Of a stretch of 13,085 bases of DNA, positions 6,375-13,085 are shown piece by piece. The notes beneath the pieces were generated by a model that saw only the letters and a list, made by a program, of their open reading frames with translations, was not told the DNA's origin and did no database searches. Source of the stretch: CAZZIZ01 sp964654535 (GTDB lineage: Bacteria > Bacteroidota > Bacteroidia > Chitinophagales > UBA2359); NCBI GenBank assembly GCA_964654535.1, contig CAZZIZ010000095.1:1-13085 (forward strand). The letters are read 5' to 3'. The position numbers and the translations under genes are program-made. Positions within the stretch are counted from its first letter, which is position 1. Every line of letters begins with the position of its first letter.

Positions 6375-7816
6375 AGCATGTAGCGGGCATAGTTGGAATA
6401 GCAGGCTACTTTTTGATCTTGATGTTTTTTCAACCTGCGGGATTATCGCAAGCGGGAGTGGCAGTTTTGGCCGCTACCTTCTTGATTGCAACTTGGTGGA
6501 TATCTGAATATACCGATATTGCTGTAACTGCTTTGTTACCAATTATTCTCTTTCCATTGACTGGTGCATTGGGTCTTACCGAAACTACCTCGGCCTACGG
6601 ACACAAATACATATTTCTCTACATGGGCGGGTTTTTCCTTGCCATCGCAATAGAAAAATGGAATTTGCACAAGCGAATCGCTCTAAACATAATCTCTGCA
6701 GTAGGTGCAAGTATATCTCGTATAACCTTAGGATTTATGCTGGCGACAGCCTTTATGTCAATGTGGATTTCAAATACTGCTACCAGTGTAATGATGCTGC
6801 CTATTGCTATTGCGATTGTCAAGCAGCTACAAGATCATCCTGATACCAAGGAAAATGAAAATACGCAGTTCGGTAAAATGCTCATGTTAGCTATTGCGTA
6901 CAGTGCTTCTATAGGCGGCATTGCTACCCTTTTCGGTACTCCTCCAAATCTAGTATTTGCAGGAGTAGTAAAAGAACTTTATAATATTGAAATCTCGTTC
7001 ACCACGTGGCTTTCGATTGGATTACCAGTATCAATGACATTGCTATTCATTTCATGGTTATATCTGACCCGTGTAGCATTTAAGTTTGAAAATCAAGAAT
7101 TCCCCGGAGGAATTGATGAAATAAACCGACTTAAAAGGGAATTGGGACCAATAGGGTATGAAGAGAAAGTAGTTTCTCTGATTTTCTCTCTTACCGCTTT
7201 CTTTTTAATCTCGCGACAATGGTTTCAAGCTTATATACCTCAAATGGATGATACAATTATAGCTATGACAGCGGGTGTACTATTGAGTGTAATTCCTGCA
7301 AGGGCTAAATCCGAGACTATTCTTACCTGGAACGAAGCAGTTAAAATGCCTTGGGGGGTACTCATTCTTTTTGGAGGAGGAATGGCACTTGCAGCTGGAT
7401 TTACAGATTCTGGCTTGGCGCAATGGATAGGTAGTCAGTTTGCTCTTCTCAAGGGCTTGCCAATCTTTGCACTACTCATTATTTTAATTTTATCGGTAAA
7501 TTTCTTGACCGAGATTACTTCTAATCTGGCAACTACAGCTATGCTTCTTCCGATTCTTGCGCCAATTGCTATGACCATAGGAGTGCATCCTTATTTACTT
7601 ATGATTTCGGCTACAATAGCTGCGTCTTGTGCTTTTATGCTTCCGGTAGCAACACCACCAAACGCAGTAGTATTTGGCTCAGGGCTGTTAAAAATTAGTG
7701 ATATGACCAAGGCAGGAATCAGGATGAATCTGGTCTCAATTGTTATTATTTGGATATTCACTTACTTCTTCCTAGAGATAATTCTGGATATAGATTTGAC
7801 TACTTATCCATTTTAG
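6371..7816 (+). CDS. DASS/SLC13-family sodium-coupled anion (dicarboxylate-type) transporter
   Basis: 481 residues with about a dozen hydrophobic segments, normal for the divalent-anion:sodium symporter family. Diagnostic motifs: the first substrate/sodium motif SNT at 134-136 (MWISNTATS); GTPPN at 189-193; the second motif at 384-386, which reads SNL instead of SNT (LTEITSNLATT); and the SLC13 signature at about 418-434 (AFMLPVATPPNAVV) with its conserved P425 and N431. Known members import succinate, malate, fumarate, citrate or sulfate with Na+ across the inner membrane; the precise anion cannot be read here. The ATG overlaps the TGA of the AEC permease gene by four bases, so the two are co-translated. 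It is the last gene of its unit; several hairpins follow. SNV is known in the human citrate carrier NaCT at the second motif, so SNL need not mean loss of function. Confidence 0.92.
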   Translation: MKHVAGIVGIAGYFLILMFFQPAGLSQAGVAVLAATFLIATWWISEYTDIAVTALLPIILFPLTGALGLTETTSAYGHKYIFLYMGGFFLAIAIEKWNLHKRIALNIISAVGASISRITLGFMLATAFMSMWISNTATSVMMLPIAIAIVKQLQDHPDTKENENTQFGKMLMLAIAYSASIGGIATLFGTPPNLVFAGVVKELYNIEISFTTWLSIGLPVSMTLLFISWLYLTRVAFKFENQEFPGGIDEINRLKRELGPIGYEEKVVSLIFSLTAFFLISRQWFQAYIPQMDDTIIAMTAGVLLSVIPARAKSETILTWNEAVKMPWGVLILFGGGMALAAGFTDSGLAQWIGSQFALLKGLPIFALLIILILSVNFLTEITSNLATTAMLLPILAPIAMTIGVHPYLLMISATIAASCAFMLPVATPPNAVVFGSGLLKISDMTKAGIRMNLVSIVIIWIFTYFFLEIILDIDLTTYPF

Positions 7817-7820
7817 TTTG

Positions 7821-7855
7821 CTACTTCCATAAGTAGGAAAGGCAATTTGCCTTTC
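7821..7855 (+). terminator. Back-to-back hairpins ending the AEC-DASS operon
   Basis: CTACTT/AAGTAG (7821-7826 with 7831-7836, 4-nt loop) is followed directly by GAAAGGCAA/TTGCCTTTC (7837-7845 with 7847-7855, effectively an 8-bp stem with a 3-nt loop). They start five bases after the TAG stop. No clear U-tract follows (GACTGTG), so termination may be imperfect, or the stems may protect the mRNA 3' end. Confidence 0.5.
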
Positions 7856-7872
7856 GACTGTGTTTGTAGAAC

Positions 7873-7911
7873 TTAGGTCTTTTACTCTAACCTAAATACA
7901 ATTGACATTGT
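7873..7911. repeat. Two further small inverted repeats
   Basis: TTAGGT (7873-7878) is inverted as ACCTAA (7890-7895), and ACAAT (7898-7902) as ATTGT (7907-7911). Both lie between the operon-end hairpins and the GC-rich element. Each is short enough to be chance alone, but they continue the row of dyads. Confidence 0.3.
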
Positions 7912-7938
7912 TTCCAACTGCATTTCCGCCTTCTCCGC

Positions 7939-8110
7939 GTGAGGGATAGAGGGGTTTGTCTGAGCTCCTGTTGCTTCGGACAAGAAGTGTTCTTAGCTCC
8001 ATAGAGCTAGAGGAACACTTTGTCCGAAGCAGAACAGAGCGAGCCCCGAAAGCCCGACCCCTTGTGCAGCGCTGGCTTTGCGCCCTAGCCGACATGGGGA
8101 CACGCCCAAA
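7939..8110. repeat. GC-rich structured extragenic element (putative dispersed repeat or structured RNA)
   Basis: This block is clearly richer in G+C than the DNA around it and codes for nothing convincing. It starts GTGAGGGATAGAGG and ends GGGGACACGCCCAAA, with GAAAGCCCGACCCC (8048-8061) in between; from memory these resemble the conserved ends of an extragenic repeat common in Bacteroidota genomes whose centre varies. The core is a long imperfect hairpin, 7964-8040: GCTTCGGACAA (7973-7983) pairs with TTGTCCGAAGC (8020-8030), AGTGTTC (7986-7992) with GAACACT (8013-8019), and TAGCTC (7994-7999) with GAGCTA (8004-8009) around a CATA loop; outer arms GCTC and TGTT also pair. A second stem uses CCCC (8058-8061) and GGGG (8096-8099). 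It could be a MITE-like repeat, a structured RNA or a terminator/attenuator ahead of ilvA. The structure is seen directly; the repeat identity is recollection and untested. Confidence 0.55.
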
Positions 8111-8195
8111 CAATCGCTTTCAAGACACGAAAATTACTTTTACCACATACGCTGTGTGTATCTCAAAAAGCGCTGATTAACAGTTTATTCTTCGC

Positions 8196-8203
8196 TAAAT
8201 TTG
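8196..8203 (+). promoter_or_regulatory. ilvA promoter, -7 box TAAATTTG
   Basis: TAAATTTG matches the Bacteroidota sigma-ABfA -7 consensus TAnnTTTG exactly. Transcription would start about seven bases downstream, near 8210, leaving a short leader before the ATG at 8227 and making the upstream TTG at 8218 a less likely start. I see no good TTTG -33 element at the usual distance. Confidence 0.5.
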
Positions 8204-8226
8204 GCTAGTCAAAAGACTTGTTTCTA

Positions 8227-9489
8227 ATGCACACCCAGGTAAAATACTTCCCCAAACTCGAAGACATTCGCTCCGCGGCTTATGGACTAAAGAAAGTGGC
8301 TTTTCTTAGCCCCCTGGCGAAAAATGTAAACTACTCAAAAAAGTATCAGGCCGATATTCTTTTTAAACGAGAAGATTTACAAACGGTGCGTTCGTATAAA
8401 ATTCGAGGTGCGTACAACAAAATGAGCTCTCTCTCCGATGCCGAACTAAAGAATGGTGTGGTAACTGCTAGTGCCGGCAATCATGCACAGGGTGTTGCTT
8501 ACGCTTGTTCAGCTCTGGAAATACACGGCACCATATTTATGCCCTGCCCTACGCCCAACCAAAAAGTAGAGCAGGTAAAAATGTTCGGTGGCAAGTTTGT
8601 CGAAATTGTTTTAGTGGGCGACACCTTCGACGATGCGGATGACGAAGCGGAAGCTTTTTGCAATGAAAAAGGCGCCTGCTATATTCATCCCTTCGACGAT
8701 GAAAAAATAATAGAAGGTCAAGCAACTATTGGCTTGGAAATAATTCAACAAAGCGATAAACCAATAGACTATGTTTTTGTGGCAGTCGGTGGTGGTGGCT
8801 TATCTTCTGGTCTTTGTGCGGTTTTTAGTTATCTGTCTCCCCAAACAAAAATAATTGGTGTAGAACCCACTGGTGCACCTTCCATGTCTACTTCTATTAA
8901 AAATGGAGTCAATACCGAACTGGAGGAAATAGACAAGTTTATAGATGGCGCTGCCGTGCGCCGCTCTGGCGACCGCAATTTCGCTATTTGCAAAGAGTAT
9001 CTACACGATATGATTACTATAGATGAGGGCAAGGCTTGCTTATCGATCCTTCATCTTTATAATAAAGAGGGAATTGTGGTAGAGCCTGCGGGTGCTTTGA
9101 GTATATCCGCTTTGGATCAATACGCTGAAGAAATAAAGGGCAAAAATGTGGTCTGCATAATTTCTGGAAGCAATAACGACATAACTCGTACGCAAGAGAT
9201 TCGTGAACGCGCTTTGATCTACTTAGGCTTGAAGCATTACTTTCTGGTGCGCTTTCCACAAAGAGCTGGTGCATTGAAAGATTTCATTTCAGACGTATTA
9301 TCGGAAAAAACCGATATCACTTATATCTCTTACAACAAAAAGGATAACCGCGAAAAGGGGCCCGCTGTATTGGGGATTGAAATCAGCGATCCTGAAGAAC
9401 TGGAACCGCTTATCGAAAGAATGAAGGCGGGCGATTACTTTAGCCAACACCTCAATGAGAATCCTGACCTACTGAATCTACTTTCCTAG
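8227..9489 (+). CDS. ilvA: Threonine ammonia-lyase (threonine dehydratase), biosynthetic
   Basis: 420 residues from the ATG at 8227. It deaminates L-threonine to 2-oxobutanoate, the committed step of isoleucine synthesis, in the cytoplasm with PLP. Fold-type II landmarks are present: Schiff-base lysine K58 in RSYKIRG, SAGNHAQG (82-89), the phosphate-binding glycine loop GGGGL (188-192), and S313 in SGSNND near the end of the catalytic domain. From about 335 a single ACT-like regulatory domain follows (HYFLVRFPQRAGALKDF onward), fitting feedback control by isoleucine. The length and single regulatory domain are those of the short biosynthetic type, not the two-ACT E. coli form nor the short catabolic enzyme. 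It has its own promoter and no ilv neighbours here. Its last 38 bases overlap the end of the leftward membrane-protein gene. Confidence 0.95.
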   Translation: MHTQVKYFPKLEDIRSAAYGLKKVAFLSPLAKNVNYSKKYQADILFKREDLQTVRSYKIRGAYNKMSSLSDAELKNGVVTASAGNHAQGVAYACSALEIHGTIFMPCPTPNQKVEQVKMFGGKFVEIVLVGDTFDDADDEAEAFCNEKGACYIHPFDDEKIIEGQATIGLEIIQQSDKPIDYVFVAVGGGGLSSGLCAVFSYLSPQTKIIGVEPTGAPSMSTSIKNGVNTELEEIDKFIDGAAVRRSGDRNFAICKEYLHDMITIDEGKACLSILHLYNKEGIVVEPAGALSISALDQYAEEIKGKNVVCIISGSNNDITRTQEIRERALIYLGLKHYFLVRFPQRAGALKDFISDVLSEKTDITYISYNKKDNREKGPAVLGIEISDPEELEPLIERMKAGDYFSQHLNENPDLLNLLS

Positions 9490-10729
9490 TTCCCAGGTAA
9501 ACACTTACAATAAGAAAAACCAAAGGGACCGAGCGGTAGCGTGCTATGGCACCCATATTTACGGATACCAATCCGATAATGGTAATCAAACTCAGGCCAA
9601 AGAAAAGTGCGAATAAGGCGCGGTTGTTTTTGAGATACTGCTTCCACTTTATTTTAACAAGTCCAAAGAGCAAGACTGCCGCTATAAGATAGGTCTCTAC
9701 AAAAGCAAACATGCGGTACCAAGAAACGCCATCAAAAAAAGACGGTTTAAAGAATACGTTGTACCAGGCTTTTGGAATATTGGTATAAAAAGTCCACCAT
9801 TCATCGGCATTAATAACTGGCGCGTCTAACGTGGCGTAACCGGGGAAGTAAAACTTGGTAATGCGCAGCATTTCTGAAATACGATAATAAATGTCAAACT
9901 TCTCGCTGATATAGGGCCCAATAAGACTCAATAATATGCAGGCAAAATATACCAGTCCGTATTTCGGCAAAGCCGATTTCCCTTTACTCAGCTCCACCCA
10001 AACAAAAGCAATCAGCGCTGGCGCCAGCAACACGGCAATATAAATGCGCATTACCGCTAGTAGGTATAGCGCGATCAGCGTTAGTACAATTCGTGCCAGT
10101 CGATTCCCCTTGCCGATTATTATTTGTTGTAGATTCCAGAGAATTAGGCCGATGAAAAAGAAGCTCAGTGCTTCTTTGTGCATACCAGATCCCCAAAACA
10201 AAATAGAAGGCGTAAGTGCTAAAAGTGCAAACAATAATTGTCGACCGCTACTGAGCGAATCTGCAAAAAATCGATAGATATAGACGATGCCTAGAATAGA
10301 TAGTAGATTCCAAATGACTACATGAGCGTAGTACTCACCACCGGAAATCAATCTTAAAAAGGTGTTGATACGGATGAGCAAATACTCCGAACTGTCCCAC
10401 CAGTAGCGAGAAGGATCGGTGTAGGTCAAAAACTCTTCAGGTACCGGCTTGAATCCGTTGGGCCCAAAAACCAGTCGTAGATAGGTCCAAACGGAATCGC
10501 CTAGAGATTGGAAGTAAATACCACTTTCTCGGAAAAAGGTCCAAGTATCGCCACCGCCGCCATAGCGCAAATGGTAGTGGCTATAGATCGTACCGACTAC
10601 AACTTTGAGCAGAAAGAGGCTTCGCCAGTATCGCGTATTGATCCCTGAATCCTTAAACAAGCCTATACGGGGAATGAGCCAGTATAACAAAAGAAGGTAG
10701 CCGAAAATCAAGATATATGACCAGCTCAT
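9452..10729 (-). CDS. Polytopic membrane protein of unknown function (possibly glycosyltransferase GT-C-like)
   Basis: 425 residues with about ten hydrophobic segments, starting at an ATG (10729) followed at once by a membrane span (SYILIFGYLLLLYWLIP). Between the first two spans lies a polar loop with YGGGGDTWTFFRESGIYF (about 56-73) and a long non-membrane stretch rich in Tyr, Trp and Asp (about 85-125). GSGMHKEALSFFF (about 180-192) follows a span, and an aromatic outside loop sits near 295-335. The C-terminus is RYRSVPLVFLIVSVYLG plus a short polar tail. A large outward first loop with an acidic residue followed by many spans recalls GT-C glycosyltransferases or O-antigen-type polymerases, but I see no decisive motif and give no function. 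It diverges from purL and overlaps ilvA tail to tail by 38 nt. Confidence 0.85.
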   Translation of the reverse strand: MSWSYILIFGYLLLLYWLIPRIGLFKDSGINTRYWRSLFLLKVVVGTIYSHYHLRYGGGGDTWTFFRESGIYFQSLGDSVWTYLRLVFGPNGFKPVPEEFLTYTDPSRYWWDSSEYLLIRINTFLRLISGGEYYAHVVIWNLLSILGIVYIYRFFADSLSSGRQLLFALLALTPSILFWGSGMHKEALSFFFIGLILWNLQQIIIGKGNRLARIVLTLIALYLLAVMRIYIAVLLAPALIAFVWVELSKGKSALPKYGLVYFACILLSLIGPYISEKFDIYYRISEMLRITKFYFPGYATLDAPVINADEWWTFYTNIPKAWYNVFFKPSFFDGVSWYRMFAFVETYLIAAVLLFGLVKIKWKQYLKNNRALFALFFGLSLITIIGLVSVNMGAIARYRSVPLVFLIVSVYLGTRKVDSVGQDSH

Positions 10730-10849
10730 TGGACTAGGTAGCGTGGAATTTTAACACGGGCGCAAGGTATCTAGTCTGTTTATATCCTTTGCACTATTTA
10801 CTGCACAAATGCGGTTTGAAGGTCTAACTTTATAACTTAATTAGCAGAC
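10730..10849. promoter_or_regulatory. Divergent promoter region between purL and the membrane-protein gene
   Basis: 120 non-coding bases must hold both promoters. Toward purL, TAACTTTA (10825-10832) matches TAnnTTT with the final G changed to A, and would give a very short leader; it lacks a well-placed -33 element. TATCCTTTG (10783-10791) is one base too long for the consensus. Toward the minus gene only weak matches are seen. I see no purine-riboswitch-like structure ahead of purL. Confidence 0.35.
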
Positions 10850-13085
10850 ATGAATGCACAAGGAGCGGTTGTCACCGTCGAAACAGCTAAGAAATTAGGC
10901 CTCAACGAAGAAGAATTTGTACGAATCAAGGAGATATTGGGTAGAGAGCCCAATTTTACGGAGCTGAGTATATTCTCCGTGATGTGGTCGGAGCATTGCT
11001 CTTACAAAAACTCCATAAAGTGGCTCAAGACTTTACCTCGCTCAGGCAGCAATCTGCTGGTAGAAGCGGGAGAAGAAAACGCTGGTCTAGTAGATATCGG
11101 CGATGGTTTGGCTTGCGCTTTTAAAATAGAAAGCCATAATCACCCTTCGGCAATTGAGCCTTATCAAGGAGCGGCTACAGGTGTTGGTGGTATCCACCGA
11201 GATATTTTTACGATGGGCGCGCGACCTATTGCCGCATTAAACTCGCTACGTTTCGGCAGCCTCGACAATCCGAAAACCCAAGACTTGCTAAAGGGAGTAG
11301 TAAGTGGTATCGGCGGATATGGAAACTCTTTCGGTGTTCCTACTGTCGCGGGCGAAATCTACTTCAACGAATGCTATCAAACCAATCCGCTAGTTAACGC
11401 TATGTCAGTTGGTATTGTTAAAGTAGGCGAAACGGTTTCGGCTATTTCCGAGGGAGTCGGCAATCCAGTGTACATAGTTGGTTCATCGACTGGTAAAGAT
11501 GGTATACACGGAGCAACATTTGCGTCTGCCGAACTCCACGAAGATTCGGCAGAAGATTTACCAGCGGTGCAAGTTGGAGATCCGTTTCAAGAAAAACTAT
11601 TACTCGAAGCAACGTTAGAAGCAATCAAAACTGGCGTCATTGTCGGTATGCAAGATATGGGTGCCGCAGGTATTACTTGTTCTACTTGTGAGATGTCTGC
11701 CAAAGGTGAACACGGAATGAAAATCGATCTCGATAAAATTCCTACACGCCAAGACAATATGCAGCCTTTCGAAATTCTACTTTCGGAAAGTCAGGAGCGT
11801 ATGCTTATTGTAGTTGAGAAAGGTAAAGAAGCAGTTATAGAAGCCGTCTTCGATAAATGGGATCTGCACTGCGCCATAATTGGTGAAGTAACCGAAGGTA
11901 ATCGCATTCAGTACTTTTCCAATGGAGAAATAGTAGCCGATGTTCCAGCAGAAGATCTTGTCCTAGGTGGTGGTGCTCCGGTCTATGATCGCGAGTACGA
12001 AGAGCCAGCTTACTTTGGCGAATTGATCAATAACGCTTTGCGCAAAACAGAAGAGCCAACAGATTACGTAGCAACCGCAAAAACATTGGTGCAATTGCCC
12101 AACATAGCATCTAAGAAATTTGTGGCCGAGCAATACGACTCAATGGTAGGTATAGCCAATACTTCCACCAATGGGCGGTCTGACGCGGCGGTAATCAGAA
12201 TCAATGGCTCGAAAAAAGCACTAGCAGTTACCGTAGATTGTAACGCGCGCTATGTACACGCTGATCCATACAAGGGCGCAATGATTGCAGTGAGCGAAGC
12301 AGCTCGAAACCTGGTTTGCACGGGTGCAAAACCAATGGCTATAACCAATTGCCTAAACTTTGGCAATCCCTATAAACCAAATGTCTACTGGCAATTCGTC
12401 AATGTGATAAAAGGAATGGGAGAAGCCTGTCGCAAATTCGAAACTCCCGTTACTGGTGGTAACGTTAGTTTCTACAATCAGTCCGACGACGACGGACCGG
12501 TCTTCCCTACTCCAACAATAGGTATGTTGGGCGTGCTAGATTCTGCAGAGAGCAAAATGACTATGGGTTTTGAAAACGCTGGCGATATTATTTATCTCCT
12601 CGGCACACCCGAAGACGATATCAATTGCAGCGAATACGCCAACGAAATTTGCGGAATTAAAAACAGCGTCGTGCCTCACTTTGATCTTGAGGAAGAAGCG
12701 AAACTACAGCACTGCGTTTCGCAACTCATACACAAGCGACTCATCCAGTCTGCGCACGATGTAAGCGAAGGTGGTTTGTTCGTCACTTTACTTGAGTCGG
12801 CGATGGACGGAGAACGTGGATTTGAGTGCGCTACGGACGAGAACTATAGAAAAGATGCCTACCTCTTCGGCGAATCACAAAGCCGCGTGGTAGTTTCAGT
12901 TCATCCAGATACCAAAGAGAAGTTCGAGTTAATCATATCCGCACTCGGTGTAGAACATGCCAAAATCGGATACGTACTGCACGAAACCATCATCATTGAC
13001 AAGCAAAGCTATGGCGCCGTTCAAGAGTGGAAAGATTTGTATGACAACGCTATTGGTAAGAAGCTTGGTGTAGAAGCCAGTTTGG
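10850..13085 (+). CDS. purL: Phosphoribosylformylglycinamidine synthase subunit PurL, small type (3' end cut by window)
   Basis: 745 codons are present with no stop before the window ends; small PurL proteins are usually about 730-760 residues, so only the last few are likely missing. It is the ATP-dependent synthetase subunit that converts FGAR to FGAM in purine synthesis, receiving ammonia from PurQ with PurS as bridge. The protein starts just ahead of the first catalytic block and lacks the long N-terminal extension and the C-terminal glutaminase of the 1200-1300-residue fused form. Visible motifs: SEHCSYK (47-53), ESHNHP (94-99) with the catalytic histidine, QDMGAAG, LSESQERML, TGGNVSFYNQ, SAHDVSEGG and FGESQSRVV. 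The ATG at 10850 is the first in-frame start; no Shine-Dalgarno sequence precedes it. purS and purQ are not in the window. Confidence 0.95.
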   Translation, partial: MNAQGAVVTVETAKKLGLNEEEFVRIKEILGREPNFTELSIFSVMWSEHCSYKNSIKWLKTLPRSGSNLLVEAGEENAGLVDIGDGLACAFKIESHNHPSAIEPYQGAATGVGGIHRDIFTMGARPIAALNSLRFGSLDNPKTQDLLKGVVSGIGGYGNSFGVPTVAGEIYFNECYQTNPLVNAMSVGIVKVGETVSAISEGVGNPVYIVGSSTGKDGIHGATFASAELHEDSAEDLPAVQVGDPFQEKLLLEATLEAIKTGVIVGMQDMGAAGITCSTCEMSAKGEHGMKIDLDKIPTRQDNMQPFEILLSESQERMLIVVEKGKEAVIEAVFDKWDLHCAIIGEVTEGNRIQYFSNGEIVADVPAEDLVLGGGAPVYDREYEEPAYFGELINNALRKTEEPTDYVATAKTLVQLPNIASKKFVAEQYDSMVGIANTSTNGRSDAAVIRINGSKKALAVTVDCNARYVHADPYKGAMIAVSEAARNLVCTGAKPMAITNCLNFGNPYKPNVYWQFVNVIKGMGEACRKFETPVTGGNVSFYNQSDDDGPVFPTPTIGMLGVLDSAESKMTMGFENAGDIIYLLGTPEDDINCSEYANEICGIKNSVVPHFDLEEEAKLQHCVSQLIHKRLIQSAHDVSEGGLFVTLLESAMDGERGFECATDENYRKDAYLFGESQSRVVVSVHPDTKEKFELIISALGVEHAKIGYVLHETIIIDKQSYGAVQEWKDLYDNAIGKKLGVEASL

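Noticed and set aside
7892..8180. Open frames on both strands across the hairpin element
   Set aside because: They owe their length to the GC-rich repeat-like DNA, mirror each other through the inverted repeat, have Ser/Arg-rich compositions unlike real proteins, and no start context.
8218..8226. TTG start for ilvA at 8218
   Set aside because: The ATG three codons later is preferred, and the predicted transcription start near 8210 leaves a more reasonable leader for the ATG.
10788..10809. Imperfect inverted repeat TTTGCA / TGCACAAA in the purL upstream region
   Set aside because: The arms match over only four bases without bulges; too weak to call an operator.
12570..12764. Frames overlapping purL, ilvA, the transporters and the membrane-protein gene on other frames
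   Set aside because: All lie inside well-supported genes, are under about 90 codons and have no recognisable domain; they are shadows.
10850..13085. purL as the large fused FGAM synthetase
   Set aside because: The frame starts right at the synthetase core with no N-terminal PurS-like part, so the small multi-subunit type fits.
1..13085. CRISPR arrays, tRNA or rRNA genes, transposases, phage or toxin-antitoxin genes
   Set aside because: None was found on reading both strands; no regularly spaced long repeats, cloverleaf sequences or transposase motifs are visible.

Overview
The window looks like a chromosomal stretch of a Bacteroidota bacterium, probably a marine Cytophagales/Flammeovirgaceae-like or flavobacterial lineage. 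The reasons are an outer-membrane TonB-dependent receptor that starts with a carboxypeptidase-regulatory-like domain, no Shine-Dalgarno sequence ahead of any gene, a -7 box of the Bacteroidota type (TAnnTTTG) upstream of ilvA, a moderately AT-rich base composition, and an extragenic GC-rich hairpin element of a kind I associate with this phylum. The lineage is an inference; there is no rRNA or other marker to fix it.

Layout. 1-1080: 3' part of a PLP-dependent class I/II (ACC-synthase-like) aminotransferase. 1081-1324: non-coding, with several inverted repeats, the last of which probably terminates the leftward gene that follows. 1325-2467 (minus): a protein of unknown function with an N-terminal helix-turn-helix-like segment, one membrane span and a cysteine-rich outside domain, built like a transmembrane one-component regulator. 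2468-2606: divergent control region with A-tracts/TGTAAA repeats spaced by one helical turn. 2607-5393: TonB-dependent receptor, closed by a strong intrinsic terminator at 5421-5457. 5466-6374 and 6371-7816: an AEC-family permease and a DASS/SLC13 anion transporter, overlapping by 4 nt (ATGA) and so very likely one operon. 7817-8226: gene-free; a run of small hairpins, then a roughly 170-bp GC-rich structured repeat-like element, then the ilvA promoter. 8227-9489: threonine ammonia-lyase IlvA. 9452-10729 (minus): a polytopic membrane protein of unknown function that overlaps the end of ilvA by 38 nt tail to tail. 10730-10849: divergent promoter region. 10850-13085: purL (small, PurS/PurQ-dependent type), running off the right edge close to its expected end.

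How the parts may work together. IlvA and PurL are ordinary biosynthetic housekeeping genes. The possible accessory functions are (i) the membrane-anchored HTH-like protein facing the TonB-dependent receptor across a control region with phased repeats, which suggests an uptake receptor with its own membrane-bound regulator, and (ii) the AEC-DASS pair, two unrelated transporter families that both include organic-acid carriers. There is no SusD partner, no CRISPR, no tRNA or rRNA gene, no transposase, and no recognisable defence or biosynthetic cluster. I see no convincing wholly new system; the best leads are the divergent regulator/receptor pair and the structured element ahead of ilvA.
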